A DNA stretch of 64,000 nucleotides from Chitinophaga rhizosphaerae (GTDB taxonomy: Bacteria; Bacteroidota; Bacteroidia; Chitinophagales; Chitinophagaceae), in assembly GCF_003958645.1 (NCBI RefSeq), contig NZ_RXLO01000007.1:248001-312000 (forward strand), given 5' to 3'. A program made the position numbers and the translations under genes. Positions 54,023 through 63,635 of the stretch are shown here, in pieces (position 1 is the stretch's first letter; each line of letters opens with the position of its first letter). The notes below the pieces were generated by a model. It was not told the DNA's origin. It worked only from the letters and a program-made list of their open reading frames with translations, and searched no databases.

Positions 54023-56167
54023 ATGAAGATGAAACTGAAAGCGGTCGTTCCAATAATGCTCATCGTTTGCTTATTGGCTGGCATATTTGCATTCGCGAAG
54101 ATCGGAGTGAATGACGACCCACCCGGAAGATACCAGACGATCATGACCCTGGTGGGACAGATCCTCAAAGAAGGCCATTATCAGCCTAAACCGATCAACG
54201 ACGCCTTTTCCCGTGAAGTATTCACGAAATACCTCAAGAACATCGACGGCGAGAAGAAATTTTTCCTGCAAAGAGATATCGATGAATTGAAGAAACTGGA
54301 AAACCATGTGGACGACGAGCTTAACGGCGCCCCGCTGGATTTCTTCTACAAAAGCACCGAGCTGATCAAGCAGCGCACGGTGGAAGTGTCGACCATTTAC
54401 CAGGACATCCTCTCCAAACCGTTCGATTTCAGCAAGGCGGAGAAAATGGACATCGACCCCAATACCATTCCCTGGCCGGCAAATGAAGCGGCGCGTGTGG
54501 AAGCCTGGAGGAAAGCCCTCAAGTACCGCACCCTCGAAAAATACGCCGACCTCACCACTATCCGCGATAAAGAGAAAAACGGCAAAACCGACGCGCAGCT
54601 CGAAGCCGAAGCCCGCGAAAAAGTGAAGAAAGTATACGACCGTTATTTCGACCGGCTGAAAAACCGGACGAAAGACGACGACCGTTTCTCGCTCTACGTA
54701 AATGCCATCACCACCACCATGGACCCCCATACCGATTACATGCCGCCGCTGGAGAAACGCTCCTTCCAGGAGTCGATGGCCGGCAAGTTCTACGGTATCG
54801 GCGCACAGCTCCGCGAAGAGGAAGGCCGCATCAAGATCGTGAGCATCGTTACCGGCAGCCCCTCCTGGAAACAGGGCCAGCTGAAGGCAGACGATATCAT
54901 CCTGAAAGTAGGCGAAGGCGATAAGGAGCCCATAGACATCAGCGGGTTCCCCGTGGAAGAAGCCGTGACCCACATCCGCGGCACCAAAGGCACTGTAGTG
55001 AAACTCACCGTGAAAAGCGTAGACGGCACCATCAAGGTGATCCCCATCGTGCGCGACGAGATCAAGCTCGACGACGTGTTCGCCAAATCTGCCGTGATCA
55101 ACAATCAACATAAAATCGGTTATATCTACCTTCCCGAATTCTACGCAGATTTCAACGACCGCCAGGGCGCATTTTCGTATGACGATGTGGCCCGGGAAAT
55201 CGAAAAGCTGAAAGCCGAGAAAGTAGACGGTATCATCCTCGATCTCCGCTTCAACGGCGGCGGCTCGCTGCCCGACGTGATCAAGATGGCGGGCCTCTTC
55301 GTACCCGAAGGCACCATGGTGCAGGTACGTTCCCGTTCCGGCGAAGTGCAGCAGCAGCGCGACCGCGATAAAGGCGTAGCCTACGACGGGCCCCTGGCCA
55401 TCATGGTGAACGAATTCAGCGCCTCCGCTTCGGAAATCATGGCCGCAGCCATGCAGGACTACAAGCGCGCAGTGGTTATCGGCAGCCCCAGCACTTTCGG
55501 TAAAGGCACCGTGCAACGCCTCCTCGACCTCGACGCGTTCGTGAAAGGGGACGTAGGCGGCAGCCTCGGCGCCATCAAGCTCACCGTGCAGAAATTCTAC
55601 CGCGCCAATGGCGGCTCCACCCAGTTGAAAGGTGTGGAATCCGACGTGGTGCTGCCTTCTCCCTACTACGAAGTAGGCGAAAAGAAAGACAAAGACGCCC
55701 TGAAGTGGGACGTGGTGCCCCAGGCCGAGTATGCCACCTGGAGCGAGCCGGTAGACGTGGCCCCGCTGAAAGCCAAATCCGCAGCGCGTGTCGCCAATAA
55801 CGAAGCGTTCCGCATGATCAACGAAAATATCGCCACCCTTAAAAAGCTGGACGAGCAGAAAACCTACCCGCTGGACATCGCGTCTTACCGCGCAGACCAG
55901 AAAAAGAACGCAGCGGCACTCAAACGCTACGATTCCGTGAACGATAAGGTACAGCCGCTCAACATCTCCAGCCTCAAGGCCGATCTGGACAAAATAGGTG
56001 CAGACACCGTGAAACTGGCCCGTAACAAAGACTGGCTCAAGGCCCGTAACAAAGACCCCTACCTCAGCGAAGCGGTCAATGTCATGAACGATCTCATCAT
56101 GCAGCAATCGTTCCCCAAGCTGAAAAACAATTACACAGAAACGAAGGTCAACGGACCGAAACGATAA
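54023..56167 (+). CDS. prc: Tail-specific carboxy-terminal protease (Prc/Tsp, S41A)
   Basis: 714 residues with an N-terminal signal/anchor helix (about 5-25). Order: Tsp N-terminal domain (35-235), PDZ domain (245-335, GIGAQLREEEGRIKIVSIVTGSPS), S41 protease domain (365-560) and a C-terminal DUF3340-type extension. The Ser-Lys dyad is Ser470 (NEFSASASEIMAAAMQDY) and Lys494 (STFGKGTVQ). It degrades or trims proteins in the periplasm, recognising C-termini. It is monocistronic between its own promoter and terminator. Confidence 0.94.
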   Translation: MKMKLKAVVPIMLIVCLLAGIFAFAKIGVNDDPPGRYQTIMTLVGQILKEGHYQPKPINDAFSREVFTKYLKNIDGEKKFFLQRDIDELKKLENHVDDELNGAPLDFFYKSTELIKQRTVEVSTIYQDILSKPFDFSKAEKMDIDPNTIPWPANEAARVEAWRKALKYRTLEKYADLTTIRDKEKNGKTDAQLEAEAREKVKKVYDRYFDRLKNRTKDDDRFSLYVNAITTTMDPHTDYMPPLEKRSFQESMAGKFYGIGAQLREEEGRIKIVSIVTGSPSWKQGQLKADDIILKVGEGDKEPIDISGFPVEEAVTHIRGTKGTVVKLTVKSVDGTIKVIPIVRDEIKLDDVFAKSAVINNQHKIGYIYLPEFYADFNDRQGAFSYDDVAREIEKLKAEKVDGIILDLRFNGGGSLPDVIKMAGLFVPEGTMVQVRSRSGEVQQQRDRDKGVAYDGPLAIMVNEFSASASEIMAAAMQDYKRAVVIGSPSTFGKGTVQRLLDLDAFVKGDVGGSLGAIKLTVQKFYRANGGSTQLKGVESDVVLPSPYYEVGEKKDKDALKWDVVPQAEYATWSEPVDVAPLKAKSAARVANNEAFRMINENIATLKKLDEQKTYPLDIASYRADQKKNAAALKRYDSVNDKVQPLNISSLKADLDKIGADTVKLARNKDWLKARNKDPYLSEAVNVMNDLIMQQSFPKLKNNYTETKVNGPKR

Positions 56168-56170
56168 AAG

Positions 56171-56203
56171 AAAAAGGGTAAAGCATCGCGCTTTACCCTT
56201 TTT
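56171..56203 (+). terminator. Terminator after prc
   Basis: AAAAGGGTAAAGC and GCTTTACCCTTTT form a perfect 13-bp stem with a 5-nt loop, then T. Confidence 0.9.
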
Positions 56204-56274
56204 TAGTTTTAGGCTGATGACGGATTCCCGGTTATTCTGTTTCGGCGGCGTTGCCATTCCCTTCCACGGCCAGG

Positions 56275-57225
56275 CTACGGTTTTTCCAGCAGGATGTCGA
56301 TCACCTTGCGCGTTTTGCGGGTGCGCATCTTTTCGGGGACGCTGGCCAGTATTTCTTTCCGGAAAGCTTCGATGAGCGCCTGTTTGATGAAGTACCGGTG
56401 CGTGACGAGACTGATCTCGCGCACGGGCTCGGGCGACCGGAAAAAGCGGACCATGTTGAGTTGTTTGGCCGTTAGGTCCTGCAGGCTGAGCTCGGGCAGG
56501 ATGGTATAACCTTCGTTGAGCTCCACCATGCGTTTGAGGGTTTCCACGCTGCCGGTGTTGTATTCCAGGTTCTTGAATTCGCCCATGCCGAACTTGTCCT
56601 GGCAGATGTTCAGCACCTGGTTGCGCATACAATGGCCTTCGTTGAGGACCCAGATGTCTTTGGTGTCGAGATCTGCCGCATCCACGAGTTTCTTTTCCGA
56701 CAGTTTGTTGCTTTTGGCGGCGTAGATGACGAAGTTTTCGTAAAACAGCGGGTGTTCTTCGAGGTGCTGGTTGTGAAGGGGGGTGGCCAGGAGGCCGCAG
56801 TCGAGCTGTTCCTGCCGCAGCAGCTGGATGATCTGTTCGGTGGAGTATTCCCAGACTTCCAGTTTCACTTTCGGGTATTTTTTCAGGAAGGCCGTTAATA
56901 CACGGGGGAGGAGGTAAGGAGCGAGCGTGGGGATGATCCCTACTTTCAGGGTGCCCTGCACTTCCTTCTTGCGGTCTGCGATGATTTCGCGGATGCGGGC
57001 ATTTTCCTTGATGATGATGCGCGCCTGGGCGATGACGGCCGAACCGATCTCGGTGGGCACCACCGGGAGTTTGCTCCGGTCGAAAATTTTCACGCCCAGT
57101 TCGTCTTCCAGTTTTTGGATCTGCATGCTCAGCGTGGGCTGGGTCACAAAGCATTTTTCCGCGGCGGTAACGAAGCTTCGGTGCGTGTCTACCGCTACTA
57201 CATATTCCAGTTGTACCGTAGTCAT
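56275..57225 (-). CDS. oxyR: OxyR-type LysR-family regulator
   Basis: 316 residues from ATG 57225, where the LysR helix-turn-helix begins (MTTVQLEYVVAVDTHRSFVTAAEKCFVTQPTLSMQIQKLE); the frame is open 50 codons upstream but that part is not conserved. The peroxide-sensing cysteines are present at Cys199 and Cys208 (EGHCMRNQVLNIC), the same numbering as E. coli OxyR. It should activate peroxide defence genes on oxidation. No catalase, dps or ahp gene lies in the window. Confidence 0.9.
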   Translation of the reverse strand: MTTVQLEYVVAVDTHRSFVTAAEKCFVTQPTLSMQIQKLEDELGVKIFDRSKLPVVPTEIGSAVIAQARIIIKENARIREIIADRKKEVQGTLKVGIIPTLAPYLLPRVLTAFLKKYPKVKLEVWEYSTEQIIQLLRQEQLDCGLLATPLHNQHLEEHPLFYENFVIYAAKSNKLSEKKLVDAADLDTKDIWVLNEGHCMRNQVLNICQDKFGMGEFKNLEYNTGSVETLKRMVELNEGYTILPELSLQDLTAKQLNMVRFFRSPEPVREISLVTHRYFIKQALIEAFRKEILASVPEKMRTRKTRKVIDILLEKP

Positions 57226-57275
57226 GATATTGGTAAAATCAATTGCAAGGTACGGGAACAATAGGCGATATCTAT

Positions 57276-57312
57276 AAAAAAAATTACGAACGGCGGAGGT
57301 GCCGTTCGTAAT
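57276..57312 (-). terminator. Terminator after the helical secreted protein
   Basis: ATTACGAACGGC (57283-57294) and GCCGTTCGTAAT (57301-57312) are exact complements; a T-run follows on the minus strand. Confidence 0.88.
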
Positions 57313-57337
57313 GAATAGGGTGTGAACGTTGCCGGTT

Positions 57338-58576
57338 TTAGAAGATCCGGTAACGGTATTTGATCTTGTCGACATTGAGGGTGAGCTCGCGCATGTTGAT
57401 GGACGCCTGGATTTCCTGTACGGCTTCGTTTTTGAGGCCGCGGAATTCGTTTTGCTTGGCTTCCACGATGGTGCGTTCTGCCAGGGCGTTGTCTTGCGCG
57501 AGGCGGAGCGAGTGGTTTACCTTGGTATAATAGGAATCCAGCAGGCTGAAGTACTCATTGTAGAGGTTTTCGAAGCGTTTGGTCATGAGCACGAGGTCTT
57601 CGAGCTGGTTGTTCGCTTCCTTCAGGTTGGGATTGTCGCGCAGGAGGCTTTCGTAGTTGATTTTTCCGCCTTTGGAATACTGGGTTTCCAGTTTGGCGAA
57701 GAAATCCACCACTTTATCTTTCCGGAAATCGATGAAATATTCGTTCAGCGATTCGGCGATGGTTTTGTTGCCGCGTGCGGGAAGGGGTGTTTTGAGCACC
57801 TGCGCGGTGAAGGCGAGGTGGTCGTACATATTATCCTGCAGGAGGGAAAGCTGGTCTTTATTGAAGTTGAGGCCGAATTCGAATTTCTGGTTCGCATCGT
57901 TGAGGGCCGTGTAATAGATCACATATTTATTCAGCTCCTTTTCGAAATCCTGCAACAGTTTGTGGTTGATGGCCTTGTTGGACTGGCTCACGCTGTGGAG
58001 GAAGTTCATCACCGAGCTGGCGATGGCCAGGGGCGGTGTGAGGGAGGTGAAAGATTTGAAGATCGGGCTGTTGATGATGGATTTGGTGGATTCTACCAGC
58101 TTGGTATTGCGCTCGTTCTTGTCGGATTTGCCTTTGAGGATGATCTTTTCGACCAGTTCCACGACGCGGTCGCTCAGCGAAAAGCCGAGTTCCTTGCTTT
58201 CCGGGTTGTTGAGCGAGGTGATGAACACGTCCAGGTTGGAAGTGGTGGTCCTGGATTTGAGGTCGATGATCTTTTTGTTGAGCAGATAGTAGGTTTCGGT
58301 GGCCTGTATCAGGTTGTTCTTGATCAGGTCGTATTTGGTGATGTTGTCCAGTTCCCGGCCGAGCGACAGCTGTTCGATGGCCTTGGCGTTCTGTTTATCG
58401 CTGTCGGCTACTTTTTGCAGATCCTCCATGATTTTCTTGATGGTCGTATCGGCGGTCCTCACCTGCGGCGGCTTAATATCCGTCGGAGGCGTGGGCGTAG
58501 GGTCCTGCGCCAGTGCGGTCAATGTCACAAATCCCGTCATCGCAAATGGCATCATCCATCTGATTAGCTTGAGCAT
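57338..58576 (-). CDS. Secreted helical protein of unknown function
   Basis: 412 residues with a signal peptide (MLKLIRWMMPFAMTGFVTLTALAQ). After a Pro/Thr linker the protein is almost entirely helical and charged, with likely coiled coils (DTTIKKIMEDLQKVADSDKQ; ENLYNEYFSLLDSYYTKVNHSLRLAQ). I do not recognise a family. Transcribed alone on the minus strand toward oxyR, with its own terminator. Confidence 0.65.
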   Translation of the reverse strand: MLKLIRWMMPFAMTGFVTLTALAQDPTPTPPTDIKPPQVRTADTTIKKIMEDLQKVADSDKQNAKAIEQLSLGRELDNITKYDLIKNNLIQATETYYLLNKKIIDLKSRTTTSNLDVFITSLNNPESKELGFSLSDRVVELVEKIILKGKSDKNERNTKLVESTKSIINSPIFKSFTSLTPPLAIASSVMNFLHSVSQSNKAINHKLLQDFEKELNKYVIYYTALNDANQKFEFGLNFNKDQLSLLQDNMYDHLAFTAQVLKTPLPARGNKTIAESLNEYFIDFRKDKVVDFFAKLETQYSKGGKINYESLLRDNPNLKEANNQLEDLVLMTKRFENLYNEYFSLLDSYYTKVNHSLRLAQDNALAERTIVEAKQNEFRGLKNEAVQEIQASINMRELTLNVDKIKYRYRIF

Positions 58577-58626
58577 GCTTGAAATGTCCTTTTTATGTTA
58601 AGAAAACCTTAAAGAAAATATAATGC

Positions 58627-58634
58627 CAAAAATA
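58627..58634 (-). promoter_or_regulatory. Promoter -7 element of the helical secreted protein
   Basis: Minus strand TATTTTTG matches TAnnTTTG, about 50 nt upstream of the start codon; no clear -33 element. Confidence 0.4.
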
Positions 58635-58717
58635 GTTCCAACATGTAAAGATAGTGATAAATTTTACTGCATAACCCCTAGTCAATAAATCCCGATCGTC
58701 GTATTAGGCCTTTTTTA

Positions 58718-58725
58718 TACCTTTG
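58718..58725 (+). promoter_or_regulatory. Promoter -7 element of the methyltransferase gene
   Basis: TACCTTTG matches TAnnTTTG, 37 nt before the TTG start; the -33 region is poor. Confidence 0.4.
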
Positions 58726-58762
58726 GCGGCTGAATTACCCCTGTTTTTTGAATAAAAACTGA

Positions 58763-59560
58763 TTGACATTGAGCATACGGCACCAGGCGGCATTGGCTAA
58801 GAAATATATCCGTTATTATATGACGGCGGGCAACCGGCACGATGTGCATTCGCCCTTCGTGTACGGTCTTGTAGAGGAAGTTCTCAACAAAAAGGGCTTC
58901 CGTCCGGCTTATGAGCCGGTTGAGCGGTTGCGCACGCGACTGTTGCAAAGCGGCGATGTGGTGGAGGTGACGGACCTCGGTGCCGGTTCGCTGACGGGTG
59001 CTTCCAATTCCCGGCGCGTCCGCGACATTGTGCGGCATGCGGCCAAACCGGCCAAGTTCGGGCAGCTGTTCTACCGCCTCGTCCAATACCTGGATGCAAA
59101 GAACGTCCTGGAACTGGGGACTTCGCTGGGCCTTTCCACGGCCTACATGGCTTCGGCCGGGGCCACGGTGCATACCATCGAAGGTTGTCCCAACATCGCG
59201 GCGCTCGCAAAAATGAATTTTTCAACCCTCGGACTGGAAAATATCCGCCAGCATACCGGCAATTTCGACAATGAACTGCGGGGAGTGCTCCAAAATATGC
59301 CGAACCCCGATATCGTGTATATAGACGGTAATCACCGGGAGGAGCCAACGGTCCGCTATTTCGAGGAAAGCCTGCCATTCCTCGGGCCCAACAGCATCGT
59401 TATTTTCGATGACGTGCATTGGACGGAGGGGATGGAACGCGCCTGGGAAACGGTGAAATCCCATCCTTCCGTAACCACTACCATCGACCTTTTCTTTATC
59501 GGCATCGCGTTCGTGCGCCCCGATTTCAAGGCGAAGCAGCATTTTACCATCAAATTCTGA
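58763..59560 (+). CDS. Class I SAM-dependent methyltransferase
   Basis: 265 residues from a TTG start; the first ATG (58820) would remove part of the conserved N-terminus before HDVHSPFVYGLVEEV. The SAM-binding motif is NVLELGTSLGLSTAYMA near residue 113, followed by VHTIEGCP and DIVYIDGNHREEPT, typical of the O-methyltransferase/Methyltransf_24 group. Substrate unknown. The next gene starts 22 bp on. Confidence 0.82.
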   Translation: MTLSIRHQAALAKKYIRYYMTAGNRHDVHSPFVYGLVEEVLNKKGFRPAYEPVERLRTRLLQSGDVVEVTDLGAGSLTGASNSRRVRDIVRHAAKPAKFGQLFYRLVQYLDAKNVLELGTSLGLSTAYMASAGATVHTIEGCPNIAALAKMNFSTLGLENIRQHTGNFDNELRGVLQNMPNPDIVYIDGNHREEPTVRYFEESLPFLGPNSIVIFDDVHWTEGMERAWETVKSHPSVTTTIDLFFIGIAFVRPDFKAKQHFTIKF

Positions 59561-59582
59561 GGAAATCGGCGTAAATTCCGGT

Positions 59583-59972
59583 ATGCTTCCTTCCTTCGTG
59601 CCCGCCCACAAATGCGACGACAAGGCGATCGAATTGCTGCGCAAAACCGAATGGACGGCGGCAAGGCCATTTGCCATGGCTTTGATGGAGTGGCTGGAAG
59701 ACATCAACAGCCCTCATTTCAACCCGATCTACAATTACCTCATGCCGCATATCCACGAACTGGCCGCGGAATTTTGTGATGTGTTCGCTACGGACAACGA
59801 TATCTGGAAAACCAACTGCATTTATCTCCTCGAAAAAGCACGCGTTCCCATGGCAGAGCCGCAATTGCTGGCGATGCTCCTGCGCATGGCGCAAAATCCC
59901 ACCACCGGCGAAATCTATCACGACACCTCGCAGGCAGCGCGCGAACTGGCGCAGGAATGGAATCTCCTGTGA
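59583..59972 (+). CDS. DUF5071-like protein
   Basis: 129 residues, cytoplasmic. LPSFVPAHKCDDKAIELLRK and ALMEWLEDINSPHFNPIYNYLMPHIHEL resemble the DUF5071 family (short HEAT-like helical proteins). No function is known. Probably co-transcribed with the methyltransferase. Confidence 0.6.
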   Translation: MLPSFVPAHKCDDKAIELLRKTEWTAARPFAMALMEWLEDINSPHFNPIYNYLMPHIHELAAEFCDVFATDNDIWKTNCIYLLEKARVPMAEPQLLAMLLRMAQNPTTGEIYHDTSQAARELAQEWNLL

Positions 59973-60021
59973 TGGAAAGGGTGAACCTTATTCATCCGAA
60001 AACTAATCGCATTTTCTCCGA

Positions 60022-61125
60022 CTACGGCACGATCGTCGTAAACAGATACGTCGCCAGGATCACCAGCAACACCACGCCCTGCTGGATGTTGGTACGCCCG
60101 GCATTGAAGGAAATACTGATCGTGAATAGCGATAACAATAACAACAAGGTAGATTTCGTATCGATCCCCAGCGTTACATCGAACCCCGCGATGATCGACA
60201 CCAGCGCCACGGCGGGGATCGTAAGGCCGATGGATGCCAGTGCCGACCCCAGCGCCAGGTTCAGACTCGTTTGTAACCTGTTTTTGCGGGCCGCGCGGAT
60301 GGCGGCGAGGCCTTCCGGCATGAGGATCACCGCGGCGATGATGACGCCCACCAGGCTCTTGGGCGCGCCAAGGTCCATGACGATGCCCTCGATCGTGGGC
60401 GACAATTTCTTAGACAGCAACACCACGATCGCCAGCGAAACCACGAGGGTGACGAGACTGATGGCGGTAGTGAGGTGTGTCGGCGGTGCCGCGTGGTAAT
60501 CTCCTTCGCTTTCTTCCGGCAGAAAATAGTCGCGGTGGCGGACGGTTTGGACAGACACGAAGCCGCCGTATAAAACCAGCGAAATAATGGCCACGAAAAT
60601 GAGCTGGCTGGAGGAATAGACGGGCCCGGGCGTGGTGGTCGTGAAATTGGGCAGCACGAGCGTGAGCACGGAAATGGCCGTGAGGGTCACAAGCGCTGCG
60701 GAAACGCCCTGTTTGATATAGATCTGTTCCTTATGGAGATAGGAGCCCCAGAGCAGGCAAATCCCGATGATGCCCGTGTTGATGAGCATGATGGCGGCGA
60801 AAACGGTGTCGCGCGCGAGGGTAGTGGAGCCTGCGCCGTCTTTGGACAGCATCATCGACACGATGAGGGAAACTTCTATGACGGTGATGGCGAGCGCGAG
60901 GATGAGGGTGCCGTAAGGCTCGCCGACTTTATGCGCCACCACTTCGGCGTGGTGAACGGCGGCGAGCACCACGCTGATGAGGGAAACGCCGAGGAGCGCG
61001 GCCATCCAGCCAGACAGTTCCGCCCCTGCAAACGCGAGGAAACAGGCCCCGATGATCGGGGAAACGAGGGTCCATAACGGGAGCTTGATGTTCCATTTGC
61101 GGGAAAGGATGTGATTGTATGGCAT
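60022..61125 (-). CDS. Calcium/proton antiporter, ChaA-like
   Basis: 367 residues from ATG 61125 (an ATG 11 codons upstream is possible). About 11 membrane helices form the two CaCA repeats: VLAAVHHAEVVAHKVGEPYGTLILALAITVIEVSLIVSMML and IVVLLSKKLSPTIEGIVMDLGAPKSLVGVIIAAVILMPEGLAAI, each with the acidic ion-binding Glu. It exports Ca2+ (and in ChaA also Na+ or K+) in exchange for protons. Confidence 0.9.
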   Translation of the reverse strand: MPYNHILSRKWNIKLPLWTLVSPIIGACFLAFAGAELSGWMAALLGVSLISVVLAAVHHAEVVAHKVGEPYGTLILALAITVIEVSLIVSMMLSKDGAGSTTLARDTVFAAIMLINTGIIGICLLWGSYLHKEQIYIKQGVSAALVTLTAISVLTLVLPNFTTTTPGPVYSSSQLIFVAIISLVLYGGFVSVQTVRHRDYFLPEESEGDYHAAPPTHLTTAISLVTLVVSLAIVVLLSKKLSPTIEGIVMDLGAPKSLVGVIIAAVILMPEGLAAIRAARKNRLQTSLNLALGSALASIGLTIPAVALVSIIAGFDVTLGIDTKSTLLLLLSLFTISISFNAGRTNIQQGVVLLVILATYLFTTIVP

Positions 61126-61285
61126 GGTGTAAAATAAGTATTTGCCGTTCCCCGGCACCTTAAAATTCCGTTAGAATCCGGGACACTATGACTAATATAA
61201 CTGATAAGTAAGGCGTTTTGTTGAATGGATGTTTGTAATATGGGGATTTGATGGTATGTTTAGGAATGTTTGAAAATGAGACACC

Positions 61286-61750
61286 ATGCTACTGAATGAA
61301 CCGGAAGAAACCGGGAAATGGAGGATCACGTGGGAACCGTTTGGCTGGACGAGTAGAATACCCACCTGGACCGAAGTTTTTATCGGCAGCGCTTTGTTTA
61401 TCGCCATGCCGGTGTTGTATGTGATCGTTTACGATAAAGTTAATAAAGCCGAGGAAAAGGAACTTGCTGAAAACGGCCGGTATACGATAGGGTATACAAC
61501 GGGCCAGATTTATCAGAACAACTCGCGCTACGTATTTTACTATTACTTTATAAACGGCAGAAGGTTTGAAACCTCCGGCAGAACTGCAAGAAGCACGTAC
61601 GTAAACTTCGAGAACGGGCGTTATTACGTAAAATTTTCTTCGAAAAATCCCGAAATAGCCCGCATATTGTTCCATGTTCCGGAATGCAGGGATTCACTCG
61701 TTCCTCCGGATGGGTGGGCTGCATTGCCGGTAGAATTTGATGCGAAATGA
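61286..61750 (+). CDS. Small membrane protein, DUF3592-like
   Basis: 154 residues with one clear membrane helix (about 30-49, EVFIGSALFIAMPVLYVIVY) and a following beta-rich domain (TIGYTTGQIYQNNSRYVFYYYFINGRRFETSG). The pattern resembles DUF3592-type membrane proteins. Function unknown. Confidence 0.6.
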   Translation: MLLNEPEETGKWRITWEPFGWTSRIPTWTEVFIGSALFIAMPVLYVIVYDKVNKAEEKELAENGRYTIGYTTGQIYQNNSRYVFYYYFINGRRFETSGRTARSTYVNFENGRYYVKFSSKNPEIARILFHVPECRDSLVPPDGWAALPVEFDAK

Positions 61751-61863
61751 TTAAAGAGCATATTAGTGGAGAAATAGACATTCGGGGGAATTTGGTTTGC
61801 TGGATATCGGTTGGCCGCATTAGAAATTGGCTGATGAAACCTGTGAAATAGATCTGGCATCAA

Positions 61864-61895
61864 TAAAAAAGAGGATGAGCAAAACGCTCACCCTC
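61864..61895 (-). terminator. Terminator after the DUF4142 gene
   Basis: On the minus strand GAGGGTGAGC and GCTCATCCTC pair with one wobble around GTTTT and are followed by six T. Confidence 0.82.
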
Positions 61896-61962
61896 CTCAT
61901 CCAATCTCTCCATTCCCTTCGCCGGCATTACCCGGATCAGGAAACTTCCTATTGGTTTGTAG

Positions 61963-62556
61963 CTACTTCAATTTATCTTTCTCTTTCATCACCATGTCCA
62001 GATGCATGCGAAGCTCGGGCAAGTGCCTGGTGAAGAATGCCTTGATATCCGGATCTTCCGCCTTTTCCGACATTTTTTCGAATAAATCTATCGCATCTTT
62101 ATGCGCCGATTCGAGCTTGTCCACAAAAGCTTTGTCAAAATCCTTTCCGCTTTTTTCCATTAAATCGCTGATGTCTTTCGATTGACCGTCGCTGATGGCG
62201 GTAGGCGTTACGATGCTTTTTTCAGCGGCGAGCGCCTTCAAATCCTTATTGATCTTCTCGTGCGACTGCTGCATGTGTTTGGCCAACGTTTTCACGGATG
62301 CGGAACTGGCCTTCGATTGCGCGTCGGTGGAAAGCCGTACTTCGAACAGGCCGTCTTCAGCGGCTTTCACGAGGCTTTTGGAATCGTCGCGCACGGAATC
62401 GTCGGGCAGCACATCGCGGTTCGCATCACGGGCCATGTTATCTGTGATGCCCGTGTCTGAAGGCAGCGTAGTGTCGCCGTTGTTTTGCGTGCCACCGCTG
62501 TTACAGGCTGCGAAGCCTATCGCAACTGGAAGCAGGTATGCCATTATTCTTTTCAT
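61963..62556 (-). CDS. DUF4142 lipoprotein
   Basis: 197 residues. Lipobox IGFAAC (Cys18), an acidic Asp/Thr linker and a helical DUF4142 domain (about 60-195: SLVKAAEDGLFEVRLSTDAQSK, LAKHMQQSHEKINKDLKALAAEK, FVDKLESAHKDAIDLFEKMSE). The fold is a ferritin-like four-helix bundle exposed in the periplasm or at the surface. Members are common in soil bacteria and lack a defined role. Confidence 0.85.
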   Translation of the reverse strand: MKRIMAYLLPVAIGFAACNSGGTQNNGDTTLPSDTGITDNMARDANRDVLPDDSVRDDSKSLVKAAEDGLFEVRLSTDAQSKASSASVKTLAKHMQQSHEKINKDLKALAAEKSIVTPTAISDGQSKDISDLMEKSGKDFDKAFVDKLESAHKDAIDLFEKMSEKAEDPDIKAFFTRHLPELRMHLDMVMKEKDKLK

Positions 62557-62695
62557 ATTTGCAGGATTGGGTTCAGGTAATCCTTTGAAAATTCTATGCC
62601 ATACGGATTCGCATGGCTGTTAACCCGACTTTGCGGAAAAGTGTGGAGTTTGCTTCCCGGAATGTCTGATCTGTTCTATGTATTATTATTTTTTA

Positions 62696-62703
62696 TATAT
62701 TTG
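62696..62703 (+). promoter_or_regulatory. Promoter -7 element before the 62729 gene
   Basis: TATATTTG matches TAnnTTTG, 25 nt before the ATG; the -33 element is not clear. Confidence 0.45.
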
Positions 62704-62728
62704 AAGGAAGAAATTACGACCCTGTCCT

Positions 62729-63520
62729 ATGATACTTTGGAAATACCTGGCTTTTCTGCTGGTGCATTTACATGTCAACGGGCTGGCAGACAAGCCGGCG
62801 TTCCCGGTGGCGGAGTTTTCGGCGCATGTGCGCACGGCTGAATGGCTGATCGAATACGACAGCGCCGCCTGGCGCCTTTCCGATACCGTAACCCACGCAG
62901 ATATGGACCTGTTGCAGCGCACGGGAAAGGAATGGTTCGTGTACAGGGGGCGGGATAGCCTCTGGTACGGGGCGTATGGTAAGTTCCAGGATACGGCGTA
63001 CGACCTGGCGCTGCATTTCCGCATCAACCGTTCCGATTCCATAGAAGCCGTCAGCGAGCCCAGGCCGGATACGGCCATGCTGCATGCAGTGTCCCGCTGC
63101 ATACGGTCGTCTTACAAATATGCGGGCCTCATGCTGGGGCGTTCGTACGTACGGATGAACAAGTTCATCCGCCTCAATGGCGACCGCAGCATTTCCATTT
63201 ACCTGCTGCCCGCCCTGCAGCCTGCCGATGTAGCCATGTATGGAGGGGAGTTTATGTACCGGTTCGATGCATCCGGCAGGCAGTTGCTGGAAAGATATGA
63301 ATACTATCGAGGGGGCTTTAAAGGTTTCCGGCTCAATGCGGGGCGCGAGGTCAAACTGGCGTACGAAGACGTCAAATACCCGACGCTGGGCTCCGTTTAC
63401 TTCGCCCTTCGTTACCGCAACCGTTTCCGGGAGATCAGCATCGAAACGCTGGAAAGCTTCAGCCAGCTCATGTTCAACCAGGTCCGCGGGTTTTATTGGG
63501 AACATAGGGAAAAGGGCTAG
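62729..63520 (+). CDS. Hypothetical exported protein
   Basis: 263 residues with a short hydrophobic N-terminus (ILWKYLAFLLVHLHVNGLA) that may be a signal peptide. The body is mixed alpha/beta with a C-terminal helix (ISIETLESFSQLMFNQVRGFYWEHREKG). I do not recognise a family. It is monocistronic with its own promoter element. Confidence 0.6.
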   Translation: MILWKYLAFLLVHLHVNGLADKPAFPVAEFSAHVRTAEWLIEYDSAAWRLSDTVTHADMDLLQRTGKEWFVYRGRDSLWYGAYGKFQDTAYDLALHFRINRSDSIEAVSEPRPDTAMLHAVSRCIRSSYKYAGLMLGRSYVRMNKFIRLNGDRSISIYLLPALQPADVAMYGGEFMYRFDASGRQLLERYEYYRGGFKGFRLNAGREVKLAYEDVKYPTLGSVYFALRYRNRFREISIETLESFSQLMFNQVRGFYWEHREKG

Positions 63521-63635
63521 TTTAAAATCGACTGATATTCCGGAATTGAAGTTAATTTTCCCTAACGCCTACGGGATAACCGCAGCAGATTGTTAACAAC
63601 CGCAAAAAGGCCCGGTAATTGCTTATCTTGAGAAT

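Noticed and set aside
54071..57154. 1027-residue minus-strand frame opposite prc and overlapping oxyR
   Set aside because: It is antisense to a well-conserved protease and regulator; the translation is low in recognisable domains and reflects GC-rich codon structure.
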